From Erythrobacter ramosus (GTDB taxonomy: Bacteria > Pseudomonadota > Alphaproteobacteria > Sphingomonadales > Sphingomonadaceae), in the NCBI RefSeq assembly GCF_009828055.1, contig NZ_WTYB01000002.1:1-64000 (forward strand): a DNA stretch of 64,000 bases, in the 5' to 3' direction. Under the pieces are notes generated by a model. It made no database searches. It saw only the letters and a list, made by a program, of their open reading frames with translations, and had not been told where the DNA came from. The translations under genes and the position numbers were made by a program. Positions 45,552 through 54,575 of this stretch are shown one piece after another. Positions within the stretch are counted from its first letter, which is position 1. Every line of letters begins with the position of its first letter.

Positions 45552-46016
45552 CGCAAGGGGGCTCCTCTCTCCATCTACGTGGGAGCAGTGGCCGGAGTGC
45601 GAATGACACCAACGCTGTGAGCACAAACCCTCCGGCCCTGCTCGGGATCGAAGGTACTATGCTTTTTGCTAGGGAAGAAGAACTTTCGCGTTGTTTTTCA
45701 GGACTGTAATTTTTGCAACTGAATTAGTAGAGAAAGGTGGGGGAAAACAATCGCTCTGCTGCGCCTTCGATCAAGCAGTTCATCTGACGGATAGGAATGC
45801 GGCCACAGAGGCCCCCGTCCCGGGCTCGACCCTGGACCCAGCTTTTCTTTGATTCCTGCACGCCCTCCCGCGCGCAGTCCTCGCTGCGTTTCGCGCTTCG
45901 CGCGAGCAGCTGCGGGCGCGCGGTCGCGCTTGCGACCCGCTCGTTGGCGGCCCGTTTACCCGCTCGCTCTTCACCAGCAAAGCGGGGCCCGGGTCAAGCC
46001 CGGGGCGGTGAGGGGG
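45552..46016. repeat. Non-coding region with GC-rich paired repeats (copy c)
   Basis: The right part holds a paired palindrome: a left arm at about 45822-45850 (CCCGTCCCGGGCTCGACCC..) and a right arm at about 45980-46015 (GGCCCGGGTCAAGCCCGGGG). Between them, 45863-45952 resembles 29600-29690. The left part (45600-45800), upstream of the TonB-like gene, is AT-richer and presumably holds its promoter. No gene is seen. Confidence 0.55.
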
Positions 46017-46673
46017 CTATTTGATCGGGCAATCGGGCGAGAGCCGGAAGTCCAGATAATTGTCCACGGACTTCATCAATTCCTCAAGCTCGTTCTCGAA
46101 GAAGTGGTTGGCGCGGGGGATTTCTTCGTGGTGGATGGTGATGTGCTTCTGGGTGCGCAGCTTGTCGACCAGCTTCTGCACCGCATTGGGCTGCACCACC
46201 GTGTCAGCCGCGCCCTGCACGAAGATGCCGCTGGCAGGGCAGGGGGCGAGGAAGCTGAAATCATACATGTTGGCGGGCGGCGCGACCGAGATGAAGCCGC
46301 GCACTTCGGGGCGGCGCATCAGCAATTGCATCCCGATCAGCGCGCCGAAGCTGTAGCCCGCGATCCAGGTGCTCTGCGCTTCGGGATGGATCGACTGCAC
46401 CCAATCGAGCGCGCTCGCCGCATCCGACAGCTCGCCGATGCCGGAATCGAAGCTGCCCTGCGACCGGCCCACGCCGCGGAAATTGAAGCGCAACGTGGCA
46501 AAGCCGCGGTCGGCAAAGGTCTTGTAGAGCCGCTGCACGATCCGGTCGTTCATCGTGCCGCCGCCTTCGGGGTGCGGGTGCAGGATCATCGCCACCGGCG
46601 CACGCGGGCGCGGCGGGGGCGAGAAACGGCCTTCGAGACGGCCTTCCGGGCCGGGAAAGATGACTGAGGGCAT
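46017..46673 (-). CDS. Alpha/beta hydrolase
   Basis: The start at 46673 (MPSVIFPGPEGRLEGRF) gives 218 residues; a frame open to 46760 crosses the promoter. The fold shows HPHPEGGGTMNDRIVQ near the N-terminus, FRGVGRS, the nucleophile elbow in IAGYSFGALIG (Ser), an Asp in GAADTVVQPNAVQ and a late His in PRANHFF. This matches small serine hydrolases with no assigned substrate. It is divergent from the first cysteine desulfurase gene, an arrangement suggesting shared regulation. Confidence 0.88.
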   Translation of the reverse strand: MPSVIFPGPEGRLEGRFSPPPRPRAPVAMILHPHPEGGGTMNDRIVQRLYKTFADRGFATLRFNFRGVGRSQGSFDSGIGELSDAASALDWVQSIHPEAQSTWIAGYSFGALIGMQLLMRRPEVRGFISVAPPANMYDFSFLAPCPASGIFVQGAADTVVQPNAVQKLVDKLRTQKHITIHHEEIPRANHFFENELEELMKSVDNYLDFRLSPDCPIK

Positions 46674-46779
46674 CGAGAAACCTTGTGATCGAGTGGTCGA
46701 GGCAACCGGCTGGCGCCCGCGAAAGCGAGGCTTATATAGGCGGCGAACCATTTTTCGCAATTTATTGTGAGGCTATCCC

Positions 46780-47817
46780 ATCCCGGACCGGATCTATCTC
46801 GACCACGCCGCCACCTCGCCCCTGCGCCCCGAGGCAAAGGCGGCAATGGAGGAGGGCTTCCGGCTGTGGGCCAACCCCTCCTCGCCGCACGCCGAGGGCC
46901 GCAAGGCCCGCGCCGCGCTGGAGGATGCGCGCGAGCGGGTGAAGCGGGCGCTGGGGTGGGACGGCGAGCTGATCTTTACGAGCGGGGCGAGCGAGGCGCT
47001 GTGGATCGCGCTCAACCGCGCGAAGGCCAAGCGCCGGATTGTCAGTGCGGTGGAGCATGATGCGGTGTTTCGCGCAGCGCCGGATGCGGAGGTTGTGCCG
47101 CCGTTCGACGGAATGTTCGACCCAGACGAATTACCCGATTGCAGCAGTGCGCTTGTCGCCTTGCAGCACGTCAACTCGGAAACGGGCACAATCATGCAGC
47201 CCCACAGAGGCGGTACTCTGACTGCAACGATCCGTGCGGCGGGCAGTGTGTTACTGGTCGATGCATCGCAGAGTGCTGGCAAGTTACCCTTGCCCGGTGC
47301 TGACATGGTGGTTGTCAGTGCCCACAAGTTCGGCGGGCCAGTCGGCATTGGTGCGCTCCTGGTGCGTGATTTCAATCTGCTGGATCCAAGTGGAGGTCAT
47401 GAGCGCGGCTACCGGCAAGGCACCGAGAACCTGCCCGGCGCTTTGGGCATGGCGGCGGCGCTTGAGGCAGGCGGGATGGAAAGTTGGAGGAGTAAAGGAA
47501 GCGACCACTTGGCATTTGGTGATGCGCTTGGACGGTCGGCCCAAGTCATTGCCCCCGGCGCACAGGCCGATCACATCTTCGCCGTCGCCCACCCCACCAT
47601 GAGCGCCCAAGCCCTCCTCATCCGCCTCGACGCGATGGGTTTTGCCGTCTCGGCGGGCAGCGCGTGTTCTTCGGGCACGCTCAAGAAAAGCCGGGTGCTC
47701 GATGCGTTCGGGGTGCCCGATGATGTGGCGGCGCGGACGATCCGGGTGAGCCTGGGGTGGTCGACCACGCCCGAGGAATTGGAGCGGTTCAGCGAGGCGT
47801 GGGCTGGGCTATGTTGA
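46780..47817 (+). CDS. Cysteine desulfurase-like aminotransferase 1 (probable ATC start)
   Basis: The protein from 46780 begins IPDRIYLDHAATSPLRPEAK, the normal N-terminus of class V desulfurases, but the codon there is ATC; no ATG, GTG or TTG is in frame before ATG 46846, which would cut off the conserved DHAAT part. GAGG lies seven bases before the ATC. PLP Lys is in SAHKFGGPVG and the catalytic Cys in SAGSACSSGTLKKS; RQGTENLPG is also seen. Such enzymes take sulfur from cysteine for Fe-S clusters or thiolation. The GC-rich palindrome at 47818 separates it from its paralogue. Confidence 0.85.
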   Translation: MPDRIYLDHAATSPLRPEAKAAMEEGFRLWANPSSPHAEGRKARAALEDARERVKRALGWDGELIFTSGASEALWIALNRAKAKRRIVSAVEHDAVFRAAPDAEVVPPFDGMFDPDELPDCSSALVALQHVNSETGTIMQPHRGGTLTATIRAAGSVLLVDASQSAGKLPLPGADMVVVSAHKFGGPVGIGALLVRDFNLLDPSGGHERGYRQGTENLPGALGMAAALEAGGMESWRSKGSDHLAFGDALGRSAQVIAPGAQADHIFAVAHPTMSAQALLIRLDAMGFAVSAGSACSSGTLKKSRVLDAFGVPDDVAARTIRVSLGWSTTPEELERFSEAWAGLC

Positions 47818-47915
47818 CCTTCCCCCCCGTCCCGGGCTTGACCCGGGACCCAGCTTTCTTGATCCAAGTAGCAGAAGGAGCGGGCCCCCGGGTCAAGCCC
47901 GGGGCGGGGGAAGGC
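47818..47915. repeat. GC-rich paired palindromic repeat (copy d) between the desulfurase genes
   Basis: The arms CGTCCCGGGCTTGACCCGGG (left) and CCCCGGGTCAAGCCCGGGG (right) pair over about 30 bp across a 32-bp centre. The right arm overlaps the AAGG ribosome-binding site of the gene at 47918, so folding could affect its translation. Confidence 0.75.
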
Positions 47916-47917
47916 CC

Positions 47918-49015
47918 ATGATCTACCTCGACTACCAAGCCACCACGCCCTTGGCGCCCGAAGCGCGGGAGGCGATGTTGCGTTGGCTGGGCGGGCCGGA
48001 GAGCGACACCTTCGGCAACCCCCATTCTCCGCACCGCATGGGCCGCATGGCCGCCGCCGCCGTCGAAACCGCGCGCGAACGGGTCGCGGCGCTGCTGCCT
48101 GACGGCGGCAAGCTGATCTTCACCTCCGGCGCGACCGAAGCGCTCAATACCGTCATCCAAGGCACCCCCGGCGATGTCATCACCTTCGCCACTGAACACG
48201 CCGCCGTGCTCGATTGCGCGCGCGTGGTCGAAGCGCAAGGGCGGCGCTTCACAGTGCTCCCCGTCACCTCCGATGGCCGCGCTGATCTTGCCGCGCTGCA
48301 AGCCGCGATCACGCCGCAGACCGGCCTTGTCGCGGTCATGGCGATCAATAACGAGATCGGGGTGAGGAACCCGCTCGCTGCCGTGGTCGACATCGCCCGG
48401 CAAGTGGGCGCGCGGGTGCTGGTCGATGCGGTGCAGGCCTATGGCCGGGTGCCGGTCGAAGTTGCGGCGGATTACATCGCGGTCTCGGCCCACAAGTGCC
48501 ACGGACCCAAGGGGATAGGCGCGCTGTGGATCGCAGGAGCCGCGCCGCTCCCCGCAGCGCTGATGCTCGGCGGCGGGCAGGAGGCGGGCATCAGGTCCGG
48601 CACGCTCTCGCCCGCCTTGTGTGCCGGGTTCGGCGCGGCGGCGCAGGTCGCGCAGGAGGGGTTGAGCGAGCAGATGCTCCACGTCCAGCAGCTCTGGGCC
48701 GCCGCGCGCGAGGCGTTTGCGGGCTGGGAGCTGAACGGCAGCGCGGTCGATCGCTGGCACGGCAATCTCAACATCCGCAGGGATGGCCTCGACGTCGCCC
48801 GGCTGATGAGCGATTGCCGCAACGTGATGTTCTCAGCCGGGAGCGCCTGCGCCAGCGGATCGGGCCGGCCGAGCCATGTGCTCAAAGCGATCGGGCTCAG
48901 TGACCGCGCGGCAAAGTCCTCTATTCGCCTCGGATTTGGACGCTATACAAGTCTTCAGGACATTGCAGACGCCGCCGCCATCATCAACACCGCCACAAAG
49001 GAGCAGGGCTTGTGA
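47918..49015 (+). CDS. Cysteine desulfurase-like aminotransferase 2
   Basis: The 365-residue PLP protein starts MIYLDYQATTPLAPEAREAM, with the conserved family N-terminus. The PLP Lys lies in SAHKCHGPKGIGALW, the catalytic Cys in FSAGSACASGSGRPSH, and the substrate loop in GGGQEAGIRSGTLSP. It is a paralogue of the gene before it. Its stop overlaps the start of the ferredoxin gene, so sulfur and electron functions are translationally coupled. A role in Fe-S assembly or tRNA thiolation is likely but not proven here. Confidence 0.92.
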   Translation: MIYLDYQATTPLAPEAREAMLRWLGGPESDTFGNPHSPHRMGRMAAAAVETARERVAALLPDGGKLIFTSGATEALNTVIQGTPGDVITFATEHAAVLDCARVVEAQGRRFTVLPVTSDGRADLAALQAAITPQTGLVAVMAINNEIGVRNPLAAVVDIARQVGARVLVDAVQAYGRVPVEVAADYIAVSAHKCHGPKGIGALWIAGAAPLPAALMLGGGQEAGIRSGTLSPALCAGFGAAAQVAQEGLSEQMLHVQQLWAAAREAFAGWELNGSAVDRWHGNLNIRRDGLDVARLMSDCRNVMFSAGSACASGSGRPSHVLKAIGLSDRAAKSSIRLGFGRYTSLQDIADAAAIINTATKEQGL

Positions 49016-49347
49016 GCATCACCATCACCTTCGTTGATCCGCGCGGGCGTCCGGTGGCTGTGACCGCCGAACCGGGCGACAATCTGCTGCGCGCAGGACA
49101 AGCGGCGGGGCTGCCGCTGGAAGGCACCTGCGAAGGACAGATGGCGTGCTCGACCTGCCACGTGATCGTCGCCGCCGAATGGTTCGACCGCCTCTCCCCC
49201 GCGTCCGAGGAGGAGGAGGACATGCTCGATTTCGCCGCAGGCGCGCGCCGCACCTCCCGCCTGTCGTGCCAGATCGAGCTGACGAGCGAGATGGACGGAT
49301 TGACGGTCAGCGTCCCATCAGAAAGCAGCGACGCGCGCCGGATGTAG
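49012..49347 (+). CDS. 2Fe-2S ferredoxin (Isc/adrenodoxin type)
   Basis: The GTG start at 49012 overlaps the desulfurase stop (GTGA) and has GGAG upstream. The 111-residue protein has the cluster cysteines CEGQMACSTC and a later C in LSCQIEL, with the adrenodoxin-like acidic helix LSPASEEEEDMLDF. It would supply electrons for Fe-S cluster assembly or a monooxygenase; the gene context favours the former. Confidence 0.93.
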   Translation: MSITITFVDPRGRPVAVTAEPGDNLLRAGQAAGLPLEGTCEGQMACSTCHVIVAAEWFDRLSPASEEEEDMLDFAAGARRTSRLSCQIELTSEMDGLTVSVPSESSDARRM

Positions 49348-49348
49348 C

Positions 49349-49885
49349 CTAGGCCTCGACCGCTTCCATGTTCAGCGCGGCCATCAGCGCTTCGGTGAAG
49401 GCGGGGATATCGTCCGGCTTGCGGCTGGTGATGAGGTTACCATCGACCACCACCGGCTCGTCCACCACGGCGGCGCCCGCATTGGCAAGATCAGTGCGGA
49501 TCGAAGGCCAGCTCGTGACGGTGCGCCCCTCGATCAGATCGGCTTCGGCCAGCAGCCACGGCGCGTGGCAGATCGCCGCGATCGGCTTGGCCGCTGAGTC
49601 GAATTCGCGGATCAGTTCGATCACCGCGCGCTGGGTGCGCAGGATGTCGGGGTTGATCTGCCCGCCGGGGAGCAGCAGCGCATCGTAATCTTCGGCCGAG
49701 ACGTTGCCGATCAAGAGGTCGACTGCGACGCTTTCACCCCAGTTTTCCTTGTCCCAGCCGCGGATCTCGCCGGGTCGCAGGCTGGCGACGGTCACTTCCG
49801 CTCCGGCCGCTTCGAGCAGGCGCTTGGGCTCCATCAGTTCGGATTGCTCGAAACCGTCGGTAGCGATGATGAGGACGCGCTGCAT
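49349..49885 (-). CDS. DJ-1/PfpI family protein
   Basis: The 178-residue protein is of the PfpI/YhbO type: VLIIATDGFEQSEL at the N-terminus, LLLPGGQINPD, and the nucleophile Cys in AAICHAPWLLAEA with its neighbouring His. Such proteins act as deglycases, glyoxalases or proteases depending on the case; the function here is not fixed. It ends one base after the convergent ferredoxin gene. Confidence 0.9.
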   Translation of the reverse strand: MQRVLIIATDGFEQSELMEPKRLLEAAGAEVTVASLRPGEIRGWDKENWGESVAVDLLIGNVSAEDYDALLLPGGQINPDILRTQRAVIELIREFDSAAKPIAAICHAPWLLAEADLIEGRTVTSWPSIRTDLANAGAAVVDEPVVVDGNLITSRKPDDIPAFTEALMAALNMEAVEA

Positions 49886-49992
49886 TGTGGTCTCCTGTGG
49901 TTGTTGACCACCGGACTAGCCTCCCGCGCGCCGCCATGTTCCGCCGGGCAAGGCCAAGCGGCGGCAGCGCGCGGTGGGCCGTTGATCCGCGC

Positions 49993-50877
49993 TTATTGCG
50001 GGTCGGGCGCAGGCGCGGCGAGGCGACGGCGGATCGCCCGGTTCGCCCACCACACCCCGCCCGCAGGCAGTGCCACCGCTCCGACAAGGATCAGCAATGC
50101 TACGATCCAGCCGAAGATCGTCCCCAGCGATCCCAGCGCGCCACTGATCGGGCCGAGGAAGTCGCGCGCCATTGGGGTGCCGGTTTCGTAGTGCACCGTG
50201 ACGCGGCTGTAAGCGACCCGGCCTTCCATCTCCTTGAGCCAGCTGCGCGCCTGATCGATCTCCTCGTTCACGGCGGCAACGCTGCGTTCTGCCTCGATCA
50301 GTTCCTCGACCGAGCCCTTGCGGGTCCGCAAGACCTGTTGCAGTCGGTCGCGCAATTGTTTGCGGGCTTCCAGCCGCGCTTCGGTGTCGACCAATTGCTT
50401 GGAGAGTTCTTCCGAGGCGATCTCGGCGGCCACCTGCTCGGCCCCGGCATCCAGCGCCTCATCCTCTAGCAGCGCGCCAAACGCCCGTGCTTGCCGGGTG
50501 GCGACTGCCATTTCGAGCTGGCCTGCAACCTCGCCCTCAAGCTCGCCGGTTTTGGTCATGCCGATGATCTGGCAGACGGCCGGACCCTGCTGTTCGCACA
50601 GGGTCGCATGGCGGCGCTGGAGGCTGCCGATCTCCTCTGCCGCCATCCGCCAGCGGTAATCATAGACATAGGCCAGCTGCGGCAGGTTGACCGGGATGGA
50701 GTCGAGCTTGGGCAGGGCGGTGCTGGTCTGTGCGGCGTCGGCGGGGGCGGGTTCGGCCACGATTGCCTCGTTTACCGCAATATCGGCGGCTTCGCTGGCG
50801 GCTTGGTCACTATCGGCGCGGCTGCACGCAGCAAGGGCTAGGGTGGCGGTGGCAGCAAGAATCAAGGGCTTACGCAT
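49993..50877 (-). CDS. DUF4349 lipoprotein
   Basis: The 294-residue protein has a lipobox signal (MRKPLILAATATLALAAC). The body has the DUF4349 layout: a soluble part, a coiled coil (about 165-215, with LEARKQLRDRLQQVLRTRKGSVEELIEAE), a motif WLKEMEGRVAYSRVTVHYE and a C-terminal membrane helix (about 250-275). Function is unknown; an envelope location is likely. It is a single gene, divergent from parC. Confidence 0.85.
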   Translation of the reverse strand: MRKPLILAATATLALAACSRADSDQAASEAADIAVNEAIVAEPAPADAAQTSTALPKLDSIPVNLPQLAYVYDYRWRMAAEEIGSLQRRHATLCEQQGPAVCQIIGMTKTGELEGEVAGQLEMAVATRQARAFGALLEDEALDAGAEQVAAEIASEELSKQLVDTEARLEARKQLRDRLQQVLRTRKGSVEELIEAERSVAAVNEEIDQARSWLKEMEGRVAYSRVTVHYETGTPMARDFLGPISGALGSLGTIFGWIVALLILVGAVALPAGGVWWANRAIRRRLAAPAPDPQ

Positions 50878-51075
50878 GTTTCTCTCTCCTCGTGAAGCGG
50901 AGCGGCGGGGCGCGACTCGCGACGCCCGCGTCAGCCTCGCCGCAATGATGCCTTATTTTTGCCATAATTAAACCGCAATTCCGCCACATTCTTGCCCGCG
51001 TGCCTTATTCCTGCGGATTTCAACCCTGTGGAAACCCCACTCCCTCGGCGGCGCGGGGGTTGCTAGACGGGGGGC

Positions 51076-53385
51076 ATGACCGATCCCGTCACCACCGAGC
51101 CAGCCGATGACGGCTTCGACGCCATCGTCGACGCCCCCTTCGATGCCGCCCTGTCCGAGCGCTATCTGGTCTATGCGCTGTCGACGATCACCGCGCGTTC
51201 GCTCCCTGATCTGCGCGATGGGCTGAAGCCGGTGCACCGCCGCCTGCTGTGGGGCATGCGCCAGTTGCGTGTGACGCCTGACAGCGCGTTCAAGAAATGC
51301 GCCCGCGTGGTCGGCGATGTGATGGGCAAGTACCACCCGCACGGGAACCTCGCACTGTATGATGCGCTGGTGCGCCTCGCGCAGCCGTTCATGCTGCGCT
51401 ACCCGCTGATCGAGGGGCAGGGGAACTTCGGCAATATCGACGGTGATAACGCCGCCGCCGATCGCTACACCGAATGCCGCCTGACGCGCACGGCGATGGA
51501 GCTGATGTCGGGGCTGGACGAAGGCACGGTCGACTTCATCCCGACCTATAACAACGAGGAGGAAGAGCCGGTTATCTTCCCCGGCCTGTTCCCCAATCTG
51601 CTCGCCAATGGCGCCAGCGGGATCGCGGTCGGGATGGCGACCAGCATTCCCAGCCACAATGTCGCCGAGATCATCGACGCCACCTTGGAGCTGATCGACA
51701 ACCCGTCTGTCACCCACGAACGGCTGATGGAGCTGTTCCACGGCCCCGATTTCGCCACCGGCGGGCAGGTGGTCGACAGCGCCGCCGCTATCGCCGAAGC
51801 CTATCGCACCGGGCGCGGGTCTTTCCGCCTGCGCGGCCGCTTCTACGCGCCCGAGGCCAAGGAGCCTGACGACATCGCCGCCGGGATCGAACGGCTCGGC
51901 GGCGGGCAATGGCAGCTGGTCATCTCGGAAATCCCCTATCAGGTGCCCAAGGGCAAGCTGATCGAGCAGATCGCCGCCGCCATTGCCGATCGCAAGCTGC
52001 CGATCCTCGAAGACGTGCGCGATGAAAGCGACGAGGCGATCCGCATCGTGATCGTCCCCAAGAGCCGCAATGTCGATCCCGAGCTGTTGAAGGAAAGCCT
52101 CTACAAGCTGACCGACCTCGAAACGCGGTTCAGCCTTAACTTGAACGTACTCGACGAACGCCCCGGCTTTGGCCGCACGCCGATGGTGATGGGGCTGAAG
52201 GAACTGCTGGAAAGCTGGAGCTTCGCGCAGATCGACATCCTCCAGCGCCGCGCGCGCCACCGGCTCGCGCAGATTTCCAAGCGGCTGGAACTGGTGCGCG
52301 GCTATATCATCGCCTACCTCAACCTTGACCGGGTGATCGCGATTATCCGCGCCGAGGATGAGCCCAAGCCGGTGCTGATAGCCGAGTTCGCGCTGACCGA
52401 TGTGCAGGCCGAAGCGATCCTCAACATGCGGCTGCGGTCCTTGCGCAAGCTGGAGGAAATGCAGCTGCGCAAGGAGCAGGACGCGCTGCTGGCCGAGGAA
52501 GCCGATTTGCAGGCCCTGCTGGAAAGCCCGGCAAAACAGCGCACCCGGCTGAAGCGCGATCTGCGCGCCCTGCGCAAGACCTATGCCGAGGATACCTCAC
52601 TCGGCGCGCGCCGCACGCTGATTGCCGAGGCCGCGCCGACCGCCGTGTTCAGCATGGACGCGATGATCGAGAAGGCCCCCGTCACCGTGATCCTCAGCCA
52701 GAAGGGCTGGATCCGCGCGGCGAGCGGGCACGTGCCGCTGGATCAGGAATTCAAATACAAGGAAGGCGATGCGCTCGCCTTCATCCTCCACGCACAGACC
52801 ACCGACAAGCTGCTGCTCGCCGCGTCAGACGGTCGGTTCTACACGCTCGGCTGCGACAAGCTGCCCGGCGCGCGCGGGTTTGGTGAGCCGGTGCGCACGA
52901 TGGTCGATCTGGAAAGCGACGCCAATGTCAGCGCGATGATGGTGCATCGTCCGGGCGGGCGGCTGCTGCTCGCCTCCAGCCACGGCAAGGGCTTTGTCGC
53001 AGAAATGAACGAGCTGCTGGCCGAGACCCGGAAAGGTCGGCAGGTGGTGAACCTCAAGGACGGCGCGAAGCTGCAAGTGATCCGTCAGATCCCCGAGCAT
53101 CACGACCACGTCGCCTGCGTCGGCGATAATCGCAAGTTGGTGGTGTTCAATCTGGAAGAACTCCCCGTGATGACGCGCGGGCAGGGGGTGCAGCTGCAGC
53201 GGTATCGTGACGGCGGAATGTCGGACGCGATCACCTTCGTGCTGGCCGATGGCCTCAGCTGGCAGATGGGCGGATCAGGCGAACGCACTCGCACCGAGAC
53301 CGAAATCCGTATGTGGAAGGTCGCGCGCGGCGCTGCCGGACGGATGCCGCCGCAGGGTTTCCCCAAGTCTGGCCGGTTTGATTAG
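51076..53385 (+). CDS. parC: DNA topoisomerase IV subunit A
   Basis: The 769-residue protein is a type IIA topoisomerase A subunit. Tyr131 in AADRYTECRL is the DNA-cleaving residue; the winged-helix QRDR is at about 85-100 and the C-terminal domain is short (about residues 505-769), as in ParC. The GyrA box is absent, which separates it from GyrA. It decatenates daughter chromosomes. In the QRDR, the residues matching E. coli Asp79 and Ser80 are Asn91 and Leu92. It converges on the CCA enzyme gene with a four-base overlap (TTAG). Confidence 0.95.
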   Translation: MTDPVTTEPADDGFDAIVDAPFDAALSERYLVYALSTITARSLPDLRDGLKPVHRRLLWGMRQLRVTPDSAFKKCARVVGDVMGKYHPHGNLALYDALVRLAQPFMLRYPLIEGQGNFGNIDGDNAAADRYTECRLTRTAMELMSGLDEGTVDFIPTYNNEEEEPVIFPGLFPNLLANGASGIAVGMATSIPSHNVAEIIDATLELIDNPSVTHERLMELFHGPDFATGGQVVDSAAAIAEAYRTGRGSFRLRGRFYAPEAKEPDDIAAGIERLGGGQWQLVISEIPYQVPKGKLIEQIAAAIADRKLPILEDVRDESDEAIRIVIVPKSRNVDPELLKESLYKLTDLETRFSLNLNVLDERPGFGRTPMVMGLKELLESWSFAQIDILQRRARHRLAQISKRLELVRGYIIAYLNLDRVIAIIRAEDEPKPVLIAEFALTDVQAEAILNMRLRSLRKLEEMQLRKEQDALLAEEADLQALLESPAKQRTRLKRDLRALRKTYAEDTSLGARRTLIAEAAPTAVFSMDAMIEKAPVTVILSQKGWIRAASGHVPLDQEFKYKEGDALAFILHAQTTDKLLLAASDGRFYTLGCDKLPGARGFGEPVRTMVDLESDANVSAMMVHRPGGRLLLASSHGKGFVAEMNELLAETRKGRQVVNLKDGAKLQVIRQIPEHHDHVACVGDNRKLVVFNLEELPVMTRGQGVQLQRYRDGGMSDAITFVLADGLSWQMGGSGERTRTETEIRMWKVARGAAGRMPPQGFPKSGRFD

Positions 53386-54575
53386 TCGAACTTGAAGGCG
53401 CTCGTCCCCAGTTCCTCGGCGAGCATCTGGTTCACACGGTCGGTCGAAGGAAAGCCCTCGGCCACCCAGCGGGCTTCGATTTTGTGGAGCAGCTTTGCGA
53501 CCTCCGGCCCGGCGGTGATTCCGCGCGCGACAATGGCGCCGCCCTTGAGCGGGAAGATCGGCACCGTCCAACCTTCGAACACCCGGGCGTCGTGGCCGGT
53601 CAGCAGCAGTCGGTCGATCGCCAGCGGCAGGCTCAGGCGATAGGCGAGCGCCTTGGGGTCGGCCCCATCGCTCGCCCCGCGCTCCGCGGCGCTGACCAGC
53701 CGCGTGCGTTGGGCTTTGGAGAGACGCAGGCGTGCGGCAACGTTCTCGGCGACCTCGGGGGAGGGCGGCAGCAATGCGGCCAGCCTGCGCACCGGATCGG
53801 CGGCGATACCTTGCGCGGCTTCGGCAGCGATCACCTTTGCCAGCAGGGCGATCTGCGGTGGGCAGGCCTCAGGCAGGATCACGCCTAGCACGCCTCGCGC
53901 TTTCATCCGGACGATGGTGGCGTGCGGATCGGGCAAGGCGAGGAGATTGAGCAATTCCGTCGCAATCCGCTCGCGGCTCAGGCCCTTCAGCGTGTGGGCA
54001 AGGTCGGCGCAGGCATCCTCGGCCGTTTCGTCCAGCGCGGCGCCGAAGCGGGTCTGGAAGCGGTAGTAGCGCAGAATGCGCAGGTGATCCTCGGCAATCC
54101 GTTGGCGCGCATCGCCGATGAAGCGGACACGGCCTTCGCGCAGATCGTCGAGCCCGCCGAACCAGTCGTCGATCGTGAGCGTTTCGGGATGGGCGTAGAG
54201 CGCGTTGATGGTGAAATCGCGCCGCGCGGCATCTTCGGGCCAGTCCTGCGCAAAGGCGATGGTGGCGCGGCGGCCATCTGTCGCGACATCGCGGCGTAGG
54301 GTGGTGACCTCGACCGGGCCGTCCTTGAGGATCGCGGTCACGGTTCCATGCTCGATCCCGGTCGGCACAGTGCGGATGCCAACCCGATTGCAAGCGGCGA
54401 TCACCTCTTCGGGCAGGAGCGTGGTGGCGCAATCGACATCATGGACGGGCACGCCCAGCAAGCCGTCCCGCACGGCGCCGCCGACCCAGCGGATATTCTC
54501 GGCCCCCAGCGCTGCGGTCAGCGCGGCCAGCCCCGCGCGGCGGGTCCAGTCGGCTTCGGCGAGGTCACGCAGCAT
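53382..54575 (-). CDS. CCA tRNA nucleotidyltransferase (class II poly-A polymerase fold)
   Basis: The start at 54575 (MLRDLAEADWTRRAGL) gives 397 residues; an open upstream extension lies in the NUDIX gene. Motifs are WVGGAVRDGLLGVPVHDVDCAT (metal Asp pair and GG), RRDFTINALYAHP, and RIAEDHLRILRYYRFQTRFG. It repairs or adds the CCA end of tRNAs. The start overlaps the NUDIX stop by 11 bp, so they are translationally coupled. Confidence 0.93.
   Translation of the reverse strand: MLRDLAEADWTRRAGLAALTAALGAENIRWVGGAVRDGLLGVPVHDVDCATTLLPEEVIAACNRVGIRTVPTGIEHGTVTAILKDGPVEVTTLRRDVATDGRRATIAFAQDWPEDAARRDFTINALYAHPETLTIDDWFGGLDDLREGRVRFIGDARQRIAEDHLRILRYYRFQTRFGAALDETAEDACADLAHTLKGLSRERIATELLNLLALPDPHATIVRMKARGVLGVILPEACPPQIALLAKVIAAEAAQGIAADPVRRLAALLPPSPEVAENVAARLRLSKAQRTRLVSAAERGASDGADPKALAYRLSLPLAIDRLLLTGHDARVFEGWTVPIFPLKGGAIVARGITAGPEVAKLLHKIEARWVAEGFPSTDRVNQMLAEELGTSAFKFD

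Noticed and set aside
50968..52260. 430-codon open frame antisense to parC
   Set aside because: Shadow of parC; no domain and no ribosome-binding site.
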